Source: Desulfuromonadaceae bacterium (GTDB lineage: Bacteria > Desulfobacterota > Desulfuromonadia > Desulfuromonadales > Geopsychrobacteraceae). From it: 12,270 nucleotides of DNA. Position numbers and translations under genes: made by a program. Position 1 is the stretch's first letter. Each line of letters begins with the position of its first letter. This document shows positions 5,565 to 12,270 of the stretch, in pieces. A model generated the notes under the pieces. It did no database searches and was not told where the DNA came from. It worked only from the letters and a program-made list of their open reading frames with translations. Where the stretch lies: assembly GCA_016744555.1 (NCBI GenBank), contig JADGED010000063.1, positions 1 to 12,270 of the forward strand. Direction: 5' to 3'.

Positions 5565-6680
5565 CTAAATTGCCAAATAATCGTCACCATCAACAAACGA
5601 TCTTTTTATTTCGGCAATGGTATCCAAATTATCCATAAATATTTCAACGGTACTAGGTTCAAAGTGTGTTCCTGCCCCAGCGGCAATTTCTTCGGCGGCT
5701 GCTTCTATCGTCCAAGCTGGTTTATAAGGGCGATCCGAAGTTAATGCATCAAAAACATCACTTACCGCTGCAATTTGGGCAGAGATAGGTATTTCATCAC
5801 CGGATACTCCGTGAGGATAACCACTACCATTCCATTTTTCATGGTGATAGAGGGCAACTTCGCGCGCTAAAGCAATCAATTTTGAATTTTGTTTACCAAT
5901 GATTTTAGCACCAATTTGTGGGTGCTGACGCATCACCATCCATTCTGCTCCACTTAGCTTGCCAGTTTTCAATAAGATACTGTCTGGTATCCCAATTTTA
6001 CCGACATCATGCATGGTTGATGCATAGAGCAAATGTTGCGCATAATCATTGCCTAGTTTACGTTTTTTAGCCAGAAAGCCACACATATGACTCATGCGCT
6101 TTACATGGGCACCGGTCTCATTATCACGTAATTCTCCGGCAACTCCCAAACGCTGAACTATCTCAAACTGCGTGTCCCTAATCTCTTTTGTCCGTTCTAG
6201 AATTTCATTTTCGAGCAAATCAGCTCGTAATATTTGACGCGTATAATATAAACGGGTTTGCAAGGTATTACGTATCCGCAGCAAAACTTCCCAATCGGAA
6301 AAAGGCTTGGTTATAAAATCTTTAGCGCCTGCTTCGAGGGCTTGCCGCCGTGTTTCTTCATCAGTTTGTGCAGTTAAAACAATAACTGGCAAAAAGTTAT
6401 CACTAACAGCCGGACGCAAATCGTGCAATATTTCTATTCCAGACTTTCCTGGCATTCTAATATCAAGAAGAATCAGGTCAAACTGCTGCTCCTTGAACAT
6501 CGACATAACCTTAAAAGGGTCAGTCGTAGAATAAATATTTTCGTAATCAGCCTCATCCAGCAATGCCTCAAGCAAAGCAACATTTGCCTGATTATCATCT
6601 ACAATCAAAATTTTGGCATCGTGAATATCGGCCAAGGCTGTAGTCATAACCAAATCATCAAGATCTAGATCAAAATTCAT
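5565..6680 (-). CDS. Response regulator REC-HD-GYP, predicted c-di-GMP phosphodiesterase
   Basis: A 371-residue RpfG-like protein. The N-terminal receiver (about 22-140) has acidic pair D28-D29, phosphoacceptor D73 (LLDIRMPG), T103 and K125 (TKPF), so it is phosphorylation-competent. A helical linker leads to an HD-GYP domain (about 170-350): H192, H224-D225 (MHDVGKIG), H253, H279-H280, and GYP at 287-289 within HHEKWNGSGYP. The motif has N284 where D is usual; metal ligands and the GYP triad appear intact, so hydrolysis of c-di-GMP is expected. The kinase gene upstream ends 51 bp before this start on the same strand, making it the likely phosphodonor. The start is supported by a GGGG stretch 8 nt upstream; an internal ATG at codon 12 is a poorer alternative. 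Confidence 0.93.
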   Translation of the reverse strand: MNFDLDLDDLVMTTALADIHDAKILIVDDNQANVALLEALLDEADYENIYSTTDPFKVMSMFKEQQFDLILLDIRMPGKSGIEILHDLRPAVSDNFLPVIVLTAQTDEETRRQALEAGAKDFITKPFSDWEVLLRIRNTLQTRLYYTRQILRADLLENEILERTKEIRDTQFEIVQRLGVAGELRDNETGAHVKRMSHMCGFLAKKRKLGNDYAQHLLYASTMHDVGKIGIPDSILLKTGKLSGAEWMVMRQHPQIGAKIIGKQNSKLIALAREVALYHHEKWNGSGYPHGVSGDEIPISAQIAAVSDVFDALTSDRPYKPAWTIEAAAEEIAAGAGTHFEPSTVEIFMDNLDTIAEIKRSFVDGDDYLAI

Positions 6681-6731
6681 ATTTTTTCCCCGCTACTGCA
6701 AAAGCAATAGCAATTTAATATTACTTCTCAT

Positions 6732-8981
6732 TTATCCATTTTTATCCAAAAAAGGGAGAGTAAACCAAAAGGTACTCCCCTTATTAAGGGCACTTGAAAA
6801 ACCTATCTCGCCTCCATGGTTTTCTACTAGTTGCTTCGCGATAGTCATACCAATACCAGAACCTTCTATGCTATCTGGGTTCTCTATCGCTCTAGTGAAC
6901 GGGACAAACAACTCTGCTTGTTTCTCTAGCGCAATGCCAATACCATCATCAATAACACTAAAACGCAAAAAACCGGTGTCCATGGTTTCAGTACGTAATA
7001 TTACAGAACCATCTGACTTATTGTATTTAACGGCATTCGAAAGTAGGTTTAACAATATTTGTCTAAACTTAGTCTCATCAGCAACCACTTCTGGCAAGCG
7101 TTCTGAACATTCATTTTTGAGGGTGATATTTTTTTCCTCGGCTAAGGATTGTATCAAAGCCATGCAATCTTCAATCGGTTCGGACAGCTGCAGCGGTTGC
7201 ATTGACATAACAACTTCACCAGCTTCAATCCTTGCAAGGTCAAGTACTTCATTTATCAGTTCCAACAAGTGCTGCCCAGCAGTGTTTATCTGCTTAGTCA
7301 TGTTTTGTTGCTTCTCGGTCAATGGATTCTTTTTACTCTTCAGCATCAGTTGTGAGAAACCATTTATAGCATTTAATGGAGTTCTTAGCTCATGACTCAT
7401 TTGCGAGAGAAATTTCGATTTTGCAAGGTTAGCACACTCGGCTCGCTGCTTTTCAAAAATCAACTCTGAAATATCTTCAGTTATAGCGGCATAACGTGTA
7501 ACCTCACCATTACTACCCTTAATAGGGACAACAATAATACTCTCGGTATAAAGTTCACCATTTTTCTTTTTATTAATAATCTCACCGGACCAAACCTTCC
7601 CAGCAGTAACCGTTTGCCAGAGCTCAGTAAATATTTCATTAGGTGTTTCATTGGACTTCAGAATCCGTGGATTTTGCCCTACGGCATCGCTATAGCTATA
7701 ACCACTAACTTGTTCAAATGCCGGGTTTACATATTCAATTACCCCGTTAATATCCGTAATAACGACACAAATTGGAGCTTGCTCGATTACCATCTGTAAT
7801 CGGTAGCGCTCCTCTTCAGCAAATTTTCGCAAAGAGATATCGCGGCCAGTAAAAATAAAACCATCAGAATTGTCATCGTTCTGAAATTTTTGGATATTTA
7901 CTTCTAAGGTTCGATAATCACCATCAGCGCCAACAACATGATATTCTAACGGAGAGTCTGTTTCTAGCTGATGCTCATACACAACACTTAGATCCATGCT
8001 ATGACCTAGTTCATCAGGGTGGACAAGTTCACCAATATTATGACCTAAGATATCCTTAGATTGCAAACCCAGCACTTTTTCAATTGAAGGACTTGCATAT
8101 AAAATTACACCACTAACATCAACAATAGAGATGATATCAGACATGTTTTCAATAAGGCGTCGGTAGTGGCGCTCGCTCTTATCTAGTTTTAATTGTCCAT
8201 GCACCATTTGCTGCAATATTTTTTTACTAGATTTCAAAACCAAGACTGCAGTCAATAAAAATCCAGTAAAAAAAGTTATCTTTAAAATCAATTCATACTT
8301 TTTATAGGTATAACGAAAGTCTTTATCTATTTGCCTAATTCTCGCCAATTCTAAATAGCTCTGATCTAACAACATACGCGAATCGTTAAGTATCGAAGTA
8401 AATAACGGGTTAGAAACTTTTTGAAAATTTTCAAGTTCTACTATTTTAACTAACGTATCCTGAGTGATTCCCTCCTCGGCTAACACTAATTTTTCTTCTA
8501 CAATCGATCGCAACCTATGCACCACATCGGTTAATGCTGCCAATCTGGCTTTAAACTCGAAAATAACAGTGTTAATTCTATCCACACCATATTTATGATA
8601 AGTTTTTGTCACCACATAAGCACTGCCGGTGTTTATATTCTTTAAATTGTTAATTCTAACGGTGCCGCCCTGCTCTATAACCTTAATGACTTTCTCGAGT
8701 TCATAGCGGATAGATAACATTTTGGTACGGTGAAAATTAAGCTCCTCAAGCGAAGCAGAATTGCCCATAATTGCAAACTTCATATTCATAGCTAACGCTT
8801 TTTTTTGTGCTATATGGACGAGCTCCAACCGTACATTTTCGTTATTGAGAAGTTCATGCAAATATTGCTGCCGCTGCTGCAACATATTTTGCCCTAAGTG
8901 GAAGCCGACAAAGGTAATAACAAATAATGTTATCAGCAATATCAGTTTGCGAATTATATCGCTATTAAAACCCTGCAACAT
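6732..8981 (-). CDS. Membrane PAS-PAS hybrid-less sensor histidine kinase
   Basis: A 749-residue inner-membrane kinase counted from ATG at 8981; a TTG at 8984 would add one residue, and the AAGG in the overlapping junction cannot decide. Transmembrane segments at about 11-29 and 234-249 enclose a mostly helical periplasmic sensor of about 200 residues. Two PAS domains follow, about 271-387 (with GRDIS) and 391-509 (GYSYSDAVGQNPR and ITEDIS ends), with no HAMP. HisKA has phospho-acceptor H530 in SHELRTPLNAI. The ATPase domain shows N-box N649, G1 DDGIGI (678-683) and G2 GSGIGM (707-712). No receiver is attached, so the separate REC-HD-GYP protein is the natural partner. The start follows the lipoprotein stop by 5 bp, implying translational coupling and a shared sensory task. 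Confidence 0.94.
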   Translation of the reverse strand: MLQGFNSDIIRKLILLITLFVITFVGFHLGQNMLQQRQQYLHELLNNENVRLELVHIAQKKALAMNMKFAIMGNSASLEELNFHRTKMLSIRYELEKVIKVIEQGGTVRINNLKNINTGSAYVVTKTYHKYGVDRINTVIFEFKARLAALTDVVHRLRSIVEEKLVLAEEGITQDTLVKIVELENFQKVSNPLFTSILNDSRMLLDQSYLELARIRQIDKDFRYTYKKYELILKITFFTGFLLTAVLVLKSSKKILQQMVHGQLKLDKSERHYRRLIENMSDIISIVDVSGVILYASPSIEKVLGLQSKDILGHNIGELVHPDELGHSMDLSVVYEHQLETDSPLEYHVVGADGDYRTLEVNIQKFQNDDNSDGFIFTGRDISLRKFAEEERYRLQMVIEQAPICVVITDINGVIEYVNPAFEQVSGYSYSDAVGQNPRILKSNETPNEIFTELWQTVTAGKVWSGEIINKKKNGELYTESIIVVPIKGSNGEVTRYAAITEDISELIFEKQRAECANLAKSKFLSQMSHELRTPLNAINGFSQLMLKSKKNPLTEKQQNMTKQINTAGQHLLELINEVLDLARIEAGEVVMSMQPLQLSEPIEDCMALIQSLAEEKNITLKNECSERLPEVVADETKFRQILLNLLSNAVKYNKSDGSVILRTETMDTGFLRFSVIDDGIGIALEKQAELFVPFTRAIENPDSIEGSGIGMTIAKQLVENHGGEIGFSSALNKGSTFWFTLPFLDKNG

Positions 8982-8986
8982 CAACC

Positions 8987-9760
8987 TTAATTCCGGAAAC
9001 CATATTTACGAAAAATTTCCTTACCTTCAGGAGTAATCGCAAAATGGAAAAACGCTGAAACAATTTCTGGATGCTTGCTATACAAAAGTTGTCCCATGAT
9101 TAATTGATGCTTTAATTGATGCTCAGCTGGAAAAGGTAGAAATTCCATTTTATCATTATTCCCAGGAAGATATTTCGTCGACAGCCAATTAACCACTAAA
9201 TCGACGTCTTTACTAGTAATAGCATCAACCAACTCTTGCGAATCTAAAGCTAAAAACAATGCCTTATCTGCAACCTCAGAGTAAATTCCTTGGTCGGTAA
9301 GAGCACGCTTAGTATCTCGACCAATTGAACCAACAATATGACTAGCAATTGCAATTTTATATTCAGGATTTAACAATGATGAAAATTCAGCGGGGATCTG
9401 CTTTGGATTTTCTGGCCAAACAATAAAACCAGCAATATTGTAACCTACGGCCATCATATTGGTTACAACACCTAATTCGAGTAGCGGAGAAAGGTAGGAA
9501 GAGCAACCAGGAAAGTAGATATCACCTTCATGATTTATTTCAAGGGTACGGAGCAAATGACCGGCGTTACTAGAGATAATAACCACTTCACAATTATGAG
9601 TTTTTTCAATTATTGCAGCAATCTCTTTAACCGGTTGCAACACTGCAATATCGCTGTAAACTAGAACCTGTGGTAATTCCTCACCTTCCGGTTCCGGAAA
9701 AGTTTCCATATCGCAAGCTACTAAAAAAACTAGTAGTAAACAACAAAGCAATATTTTCAT
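8987..9760 (-). CDS. ModA-like substrate-binding lipoprotein, probable ligand sensor for the adjacent kinase
   Basis: A 257-residue lipoprotein. The signal peptide MKILLCCLLLVFLVAC ends in lipobox LVAC with C16. D17 at position +2 would, under the enterobacterial Lol rule, keep it in the inner membrane. The mature part resembles molybdate/tungstate-type type-2 binding proteins: VYSDIAVLQPVKEIA near 34-48, ISSNAGHLLRTLE near 62-74, then EGDIYFPGCSSYL, and a C-terminal ITPEGKEIFRKYGF typical of the family. The frame extends to an ATG at 9793, but I chose 9760: GGAG lies 10 nt upstream, the lipoprotein signal then starts properly, and the predicted transcript begins near 9790. There is no permease or ATPase beside it and the kinase follows immediately, so sensing is likelier than uptake. 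The ligand is not determined. Confidence 0.87.
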   Translation of the reverse strand: MKILLCCLLLVFLVACDMETFPEPEGEELPQVLVYSDIAVLQPVKEIAAIIEKTHNCEVVIISSNAGHLLRTLEINHEGDIYFPGCSSYLSPLLELGVVTNMMAVGYNIAGFIVWPENPKQIPAEFSSLLNPEYKIAIASHIVGSIGRDTKRALTDQGIYSEVADKALFLALDSQELVDAITSKDVDLVVNWLSTKYLPGNNDKMEFLPFPAEHQLKHQLIMGQLLYSKHPEIVSAFFHFAITPEGKEIFRKYGFRN

Positions 9761-9796
9761 AAGATAGCAACTCCGCTCATTAGTACTCATCAATTC

Positions 9797-9825
9797 AGAA
9801 TACGTAAAAAACCTAATGCGATCAA
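9797..9825 (-). promoter_or_regulatory. Sigma-70-type promoter of the lipoprotein-kinase-HD-GYP operon
   Basis: Minus strand: TTGATC (9820-9825), a 17-bp spacer, then TATTCT (9797-9802), each matching four of six consensus bases. The start near 9790 leaves a 30-nt leader before ATG 9760. It lies just beyond the ribosomal-operon terminator, as expected for a new transcription unit. Confidence 0.5.
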
Positions 9826-9861
9826 GATAAATATTAATACCCTCTTATACTTTAAAATAAA

Positions 9862-9893
9862 ATGGGTCGCAGATTTAGATATCTGCGACCCAT
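9862..9893 (-). terminator. Intrinsic terminator of the rpsF-rpsR-DUF2232-rplI operon
   Basis: A perfect 13-bp stem (ATGGGTCGCAGAT with its complement) closes a 6-nt loop. On the minus strand ATTTTATTTT follows, giving the U-rich tail. It begins 27 bp past the rplI stop and separates the ribosomal operon from the sensory operon. Confidence 0.88.
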
Positions 9894-9920
9894 AAAAACA
9901 TAAACAAATTTTACGTTTAC

Positions 9921-10376
9921 CTACGCTTCTTCGGCTGTAACCTTAATTTTAAGTTCTGCAACAACACCAGCATCAAGCTTAACAGGTACACTGTGCTCAC
10001 CAAGAGCTTTAATAGGCTCACCAAGCTGAATTTTCTTACGGGAAATTTCAATCCCAGCTGCCTTCAATTTAGCTTCCAAGTCCATAGAAGTTACTGAACC
10101 GAACAATTTACCATCTTCGCCAGCTAATTGAGTAAACTCACAAGCAACTTTTTCAATCAATGCCTTAACGCCTTCGGCATCTTTTGTCGCTTTTTCTAGT
10201 TTACGCGCCAATTGTCGCTTTTGATGATTAAGCTCTTTAACATTCTTTTCATCAGCGAAACTAGCCATCCCTTTTGGCAACAAAAAGTTGCGGGCATAGC
10301 CAGCTTTTACACTGACAACATCACCGATAGTTCCAAGACCATCGACGTTCTCTCTTAAAATAATATTAGTATTCAT
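9921..10376 (-). CDS. rplI: 50S ribosomal protein bL9
   Basis: A 151-residue bL9, close to the family's usual 149. The N-terminal RNA-binding domain carries the hallmark VSVKAGYARNFLLPKGMA segment (about 22-39). A long connecting helix (about 40-75) and a C-terminal domain with the GKLFGSVT motif follow. Although the frame is open to an ATG at 10454, the start is 10376: GGAGGAG lies just upstream and the protein then begins MNTNIILRENV as in the family. It is the last gene of the operon, 25 bp after the DUF2232 gene. Confidence 0.97.
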   Translation of the reverse strand: MNTNIILRENVDGLGTIGDVVSVKAGYARNFLLPKGMASFADEKNVKELNHQKRQLARKLEKATKDAEGVKALIEKVACEFTQLAGEDGKLFGSVTSMDLEAKLKAAGIEISRKKIQLGEPIKALGEHSVPVKLDAGVVAELKIKVTAEEA

Positions 10377-10401
10377 GTCTCTCCTCCATATTGGATCGAG
10401 T

Positions 10402-11331
10402 TTATATATTTTTTTGCCTAGGTCGACGAAAATCGATCCAAAGATCAAAAACACCGACGCAGGTAATAATAATTGGTAACGGGTTAAATATTATTGATAA
10501 TAGATAAATCAACCCTTTAACCAATGGCGGATAAGGTTTCTTTTGTAAAAAGCTACTGACAACAGCCATCCCTTGTAAAAAGTAAAAAGGGAGCAATACT
10601 ACCAGCACATTCAAACCTATCACCGAAACAACTTCAACTGGCATCAACCACAAAAAACCGGCAACAATCAAGCACCAGATTAATCTTGGCGGTAACTGCC
10701 AGCGGGCAAATGGCGTTCCAACAATTTCGTACCAACTACCCTTTAGTCTTTGCAGCAAAAACAAACAACTTGCCTGAACTACAAATATGGATGCTAGGTA
10801 TAAACCATAAAAGCTCCGAGTAATAAATCCGGCCATACCATCCATAATCACCTGCATTTCCTGCAGTTGAGTTTGACTGATCCCAGCATCACGATAAATC
10901 TGCATTGCTTGATCAACTTCAGCTTGAATCATTTGTCCAATTAAAGCTTGAAGGTTAACGCCACTAACAGAAACAACAACTAGGAACATCAACACTGTTA
11001 CTATTGTCGAACCAATTGCTGCATACAATATTGAGATATCCCAGTCACGTCGTAAGCGTAAAAAAAACGGCAACAACAACGATCCAGTTCCAAATATTCC
11101 AATATATGCTCCAAGAGTGTAAAAATTGGCCAGTTGCAGTAGCAATAAACTAGTTACTACAACTATTACAATCCCAGACTTTAAACCAAACCGCATACTT
11201 ACATATGCAGCGGCTATAGGGGTAAATAAATTAATAAAGGCACCGACAGGACCAATCCAAGTAACTCCCAATAAACACATGAGTGTTACTCCAATTCCTA
11301 CTACGGTAAATAATACTGACTGCCCTCTCAT
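10402..11331 (-). CDS. DUF2232 (YybS-like) polytopic membrane protein
   Basis: A 309-residue integral membrane protein with roughly eight hydrophobic segments (about 5-25, 32-48, 53-70, 74-91, 99-122, 168-195, 216-262, 272-298) and an amphipathic, charged stretch at 130-165 that may lie outside the membrane. A basic tail (RRPRQK) ends it. Size, topology and position between rpsR and rplI fit the DUF2232/YybS family, a common insert in this operon in Deltaproteobacteria and near rplI in Firmicutes. Function is unknown. The fold is reminiscent of small-molecule transport S components, but I see no specific motif. The Shine-Dalgarno is poor (AGGTG about 12 nt upstream), 28 bp after rpsR. Confidence 0.85.
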   Translation of the reverse strand: MRGQSVLFTVVGIGVTLMCLLGVTWIGPVGAFINLFTPIAAAYVSMRFGLKSGIVIVVVTSLLLLQLANFYTLGAYIGIFGTGSLLLPFFLRLRRDWDISILYAAIGSTIVTVLMFLVVVSVSGVNLQALIGQMIQAEVDQAMQIYRDAGISQTQLQEMQVIMDGMAGFITRSFYGLYLASIFVVQASCLFLLQRLKGSWYEIVGTPFARWQLPPRLIWCLIVAGFLWLMPVEVVSVIGLNVLVVLLPFYFLQGMAVVSSFLQKKPYPPLVKGLIYLLSIIFNPLPIIITCVGVFDLWIDFRRPRQKNI

Positions 11332-11359
11332 TCCAATTTAATTACACCTAAGAAATAAA

Positions 11360-11629
11360 TTAAAGTGAATGTGATGCGGTATATGGCAACAAAGCAATTT
11401 GCCGAGCATTCTTGATTGCTTCAGCAATTTGACGCTGGTGCGCAGCACAAGTACCAGAAATACGACGAGGTACAATTTTGCCTCGCTCAGATAGATAGTA
11501 TTTCAAGTTGTTCACATCTTTGTAATCGATCTTTTGGCTTTTGTCAGCACAGTAGCGACAAACTTTTCTACGGCCGAAACGGCGCCGTGGTGGTGCAGAT
11601 GATGGACGTGATGGTCTTTCGTAAGCCAT
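11360..11629 (-). CDS. rpsR: 30S ribosomal protein bS18
   Basis: An 89-residue bS18, which binds 16S rRNA as a heterodimer with bS6. The core reads KIDYKDVNNLKYYLSERGKI (33-52) and the conserved IVPRRISGT follows. Cysteines C24 and C27 (VCRYC) with C61 and H64 (CAAH) make this a zinc-binding (C+) form of S18, common in anaerobic lineages. The N-terminal 22 residues are basic and proline-rich. AGGAG lies upstream of the start. It is 57 bp downstream of rpsF. Confidence 0.97.
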   Translation of the reverse strand: MAYERPSRPSSAPPRRRFGRRKVCRYCADKSQKIDYKDVNNLKYYLSERGKIVPRRISGTCAAHQRQIAEAIKNARQIALLPYTASHSL

Positions 11630-11650
11630 GTTGTTCTCCTATAAATATCA

Positions 11651-11671
11651 CCACCCGTAAACACTGGGTGG
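11651..11671 (-). other. Small hairpin in the rpsF-rpsR intergenic gap
   Basis: CCACCC and GGGTGG pair over 6 bp around a 9-nt loop. No T-tract follows on the minus strand, so it is not a strong terminator. It could be an RNA processing, stability or attenuation element setting the S6:S18 ratio; this is inference. Confidence 0.35.
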
Positions 11672-11686
11672 AACTATTTCAAATAA

Positions 11687-12067
11687 TTATTCGCTATCAG
11701 CAGTCGCTGCTTCTGCTTCTACAGCCACGGTCTCTTCAGCTTCTTTAGTTTCTACTTCTGCTTCAACTACAGCAGGAAACTCACCGTCAAAGCGAACAGT
11801 CAAAAAGCGTAAGATTTTTTCGTCCAAACGCAAACGACGCTCAAATTCTGCAATCACTTCAGGACCGCCGCAGAATAGAGTTTGAACGTAACAACCACGC
11901 TCAACTTTTTGGATAGGGTACGCCAACTTACGAGTTCCCCAGTTGTCCAGTTTGTGGATCTCAGCCGCTTGATCGGTAAGAACCTTCTGGAATTTTTCCA
12001 CCATAGCAGTAAGCTCGTCGCCAACTACTTCTGGATGGATGATGTAAATTGCTTCATAATTTCTCAT
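11687..12067 (-). CDS. rpsF: 30S ribosomal protein bS6
   Basis: A 126-residue bS6. The N-terminus MRNYEAIYIIHPEV and the segments WGTRKLAYPIQKVERGCYV (43-61) and RRLRLDEKILRFLTVR (78-93) are diagnostic. The C-terminal tail of about 30 residues is Glu/Ala-rich, as often seen in this protein. The frame extends to 12103, but ATG 12067 is chosen because GGAGGAG lies 8 nt upstream and the family begins here. It is the first gene of the ribosomal operon. Confidence 0.97.
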   Translation of the reverse strand: MRNYEAIYIIHPEVVGDELTAMVEKFQKVLTDQAAEIHKLDNWGTRKLAYPIQKVERGCYVQTLFCGGPEVIAEFERRLRLDEKILRFLTVRFDGEFPAVVEAEVETKEAEETVAVEAEAATADSE

Positions 12068-12092
12068 CAGTGTAACTCCTCCAGGATTAACA

Positions 12093-12114
12093 GCCCCGGA
12101 CACTACCCCGGAAC
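12093..12114 (-). promoter_or_regulatory. Leader hairpin with TCCGGGG repeats upstream of rpsF, candidate S6:S18 autoregulatory element
   Basis: Minus strand: GUUCCGG (12108-12114) can pair with CCGGGGC (12093-12099), including two G-U pairs, around an 8-nt loop, about 25 nt before the rpsF start. TCCGGGG occurs twice, 12 bp apart. The S6:S18 complex is known to bind a CCG-containing hairpin in its own leader in many bacteria. The match here is by position and CCG content only; I did not fold the full leader. Confidence 0.35.
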
Positions 12115-12157
12115 AAGGATATGGCTAGACTCACCATGACTCCAGCCGAACCAACAG

Positions 12158-12186
12158 CTTCTACCATAAGCTGAACGACAATTCAA
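12158..12186 (-). promoter_or_regulatory. Sigma-70-type promoter of the rpsF operon
   Basis: Minus strand: TTGAAT (12181-12186), a 17-bp spacer ending in an extended -10 TGG, then TAGAAG (12158-12163, four of six). The start would be near 12151, an 84-nt leader that includes the hairpin. The remaining bases to the window edge (12187-12270) hold no gene I can recognise. Confidence 0.5.
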
Positions 12187-12270
12187 GCTTTTCTTAATAC
12201 CACATCAAGAGAGATCAGTTGCACTCGGTTTTATATCGCCAACACGTATTAGCGTTTGCCGAGTTAATAC

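Noticed and set aside
6868..7395. 175-codon plus-strand frame opposite the histidine kinase gene
   Set aside because: Antisense shadow of the conserved HisKA and ATPase region; no recognisable product.
9761..9793. N-terminally longer version of the ModA-like lipoprotein starting at 9793
   Set aside because: It would put 11 polar residues before the lipoprotein signal peptide, and its start lies upstream of the predicted transcript start.
11416..11748. 110-codon plus-strand frame spanning rpsR and the end of rpsF
   Set aside because: Antisense to two ribosomal protein genes, with no start signal and no recognisable product.
12246..12270. Inverted repeat GTATTA/TAATAC at the right edge
   Set aside because: Short AT-rich arms around a 13-nt loop, cut by the window end; too weak to call a terminator or operator.

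Overview
The window looks like chromosomal DNA of an anaerobic Desulfobacterota bacterium, most likely near Desulfuromonadales. This rests on a Desulfovibrio-type hybrid cluster protein, a rpsF-rpsR-DUF2232-rplI ribosomal operon of the kind found in former Deltaproteobacteria, an FNR/HcpR-type divergent promoter and abundant c-di-GMP signalling. Base composition is AT-rich by eye and even throughout. I see no insertion sequence, tRNA, phage gene or CRISPR array.

Region 1 (1-4661) is a nitrosative/redox-stress locus. The left end holds the first 390 codons of hcp on the minus strand. A 238-bp divergent intergenic region carries two FNR/HcpR-type palindromes, one of them perfect (TTGAC-N4-GTCAA). 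From it a tight four-gene plus-strand operon is transcribed: a cytoplasmic DUF1858/periplasmic-binding-fold fusion with no signal peptide, a HypB/UreG-like GTPase rich in CxxC motifs, an orphan ABC ATPase with no permease, and an 80-residue zinc ribbon. Transporter-like and metallochaperone-like parts are present, but no membrane protein. I infer a cytoplasmic, NO- or redox-responsive metal-centre assembly or repair system linked to Hcp. This is the best candidate here for an undescribed system.

Region 2 (4734-9825, minus strand) is a sensory and c-di-GMP module. In transcription order it has a ModA-like lipoprotein, a membrane PAS-PAS histidine kinase starting 5 bp after the lipoprotein stop, a REC-HD-GYP response regulator (c-di-GMP phosphodiesterase) and, from its own promoter, a zinc-ribbon/PilZ protein. 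The likely flow is ligand, lipoprotein, kinase, HD-GYP, c-di-GMP, PilZ effector.

Region 3 (9862-12270, minus strand) is the ribosomal operon rpsF (bS6), rpsR (bS18), a DUF2232 membrane protein and rplI (bL9). It has a plausible sigma-70 promoter and leader hairpin upstream of rpsF, and a strong intrinsic terminator after rplI. No stretch over 300 bases lacks a gene.
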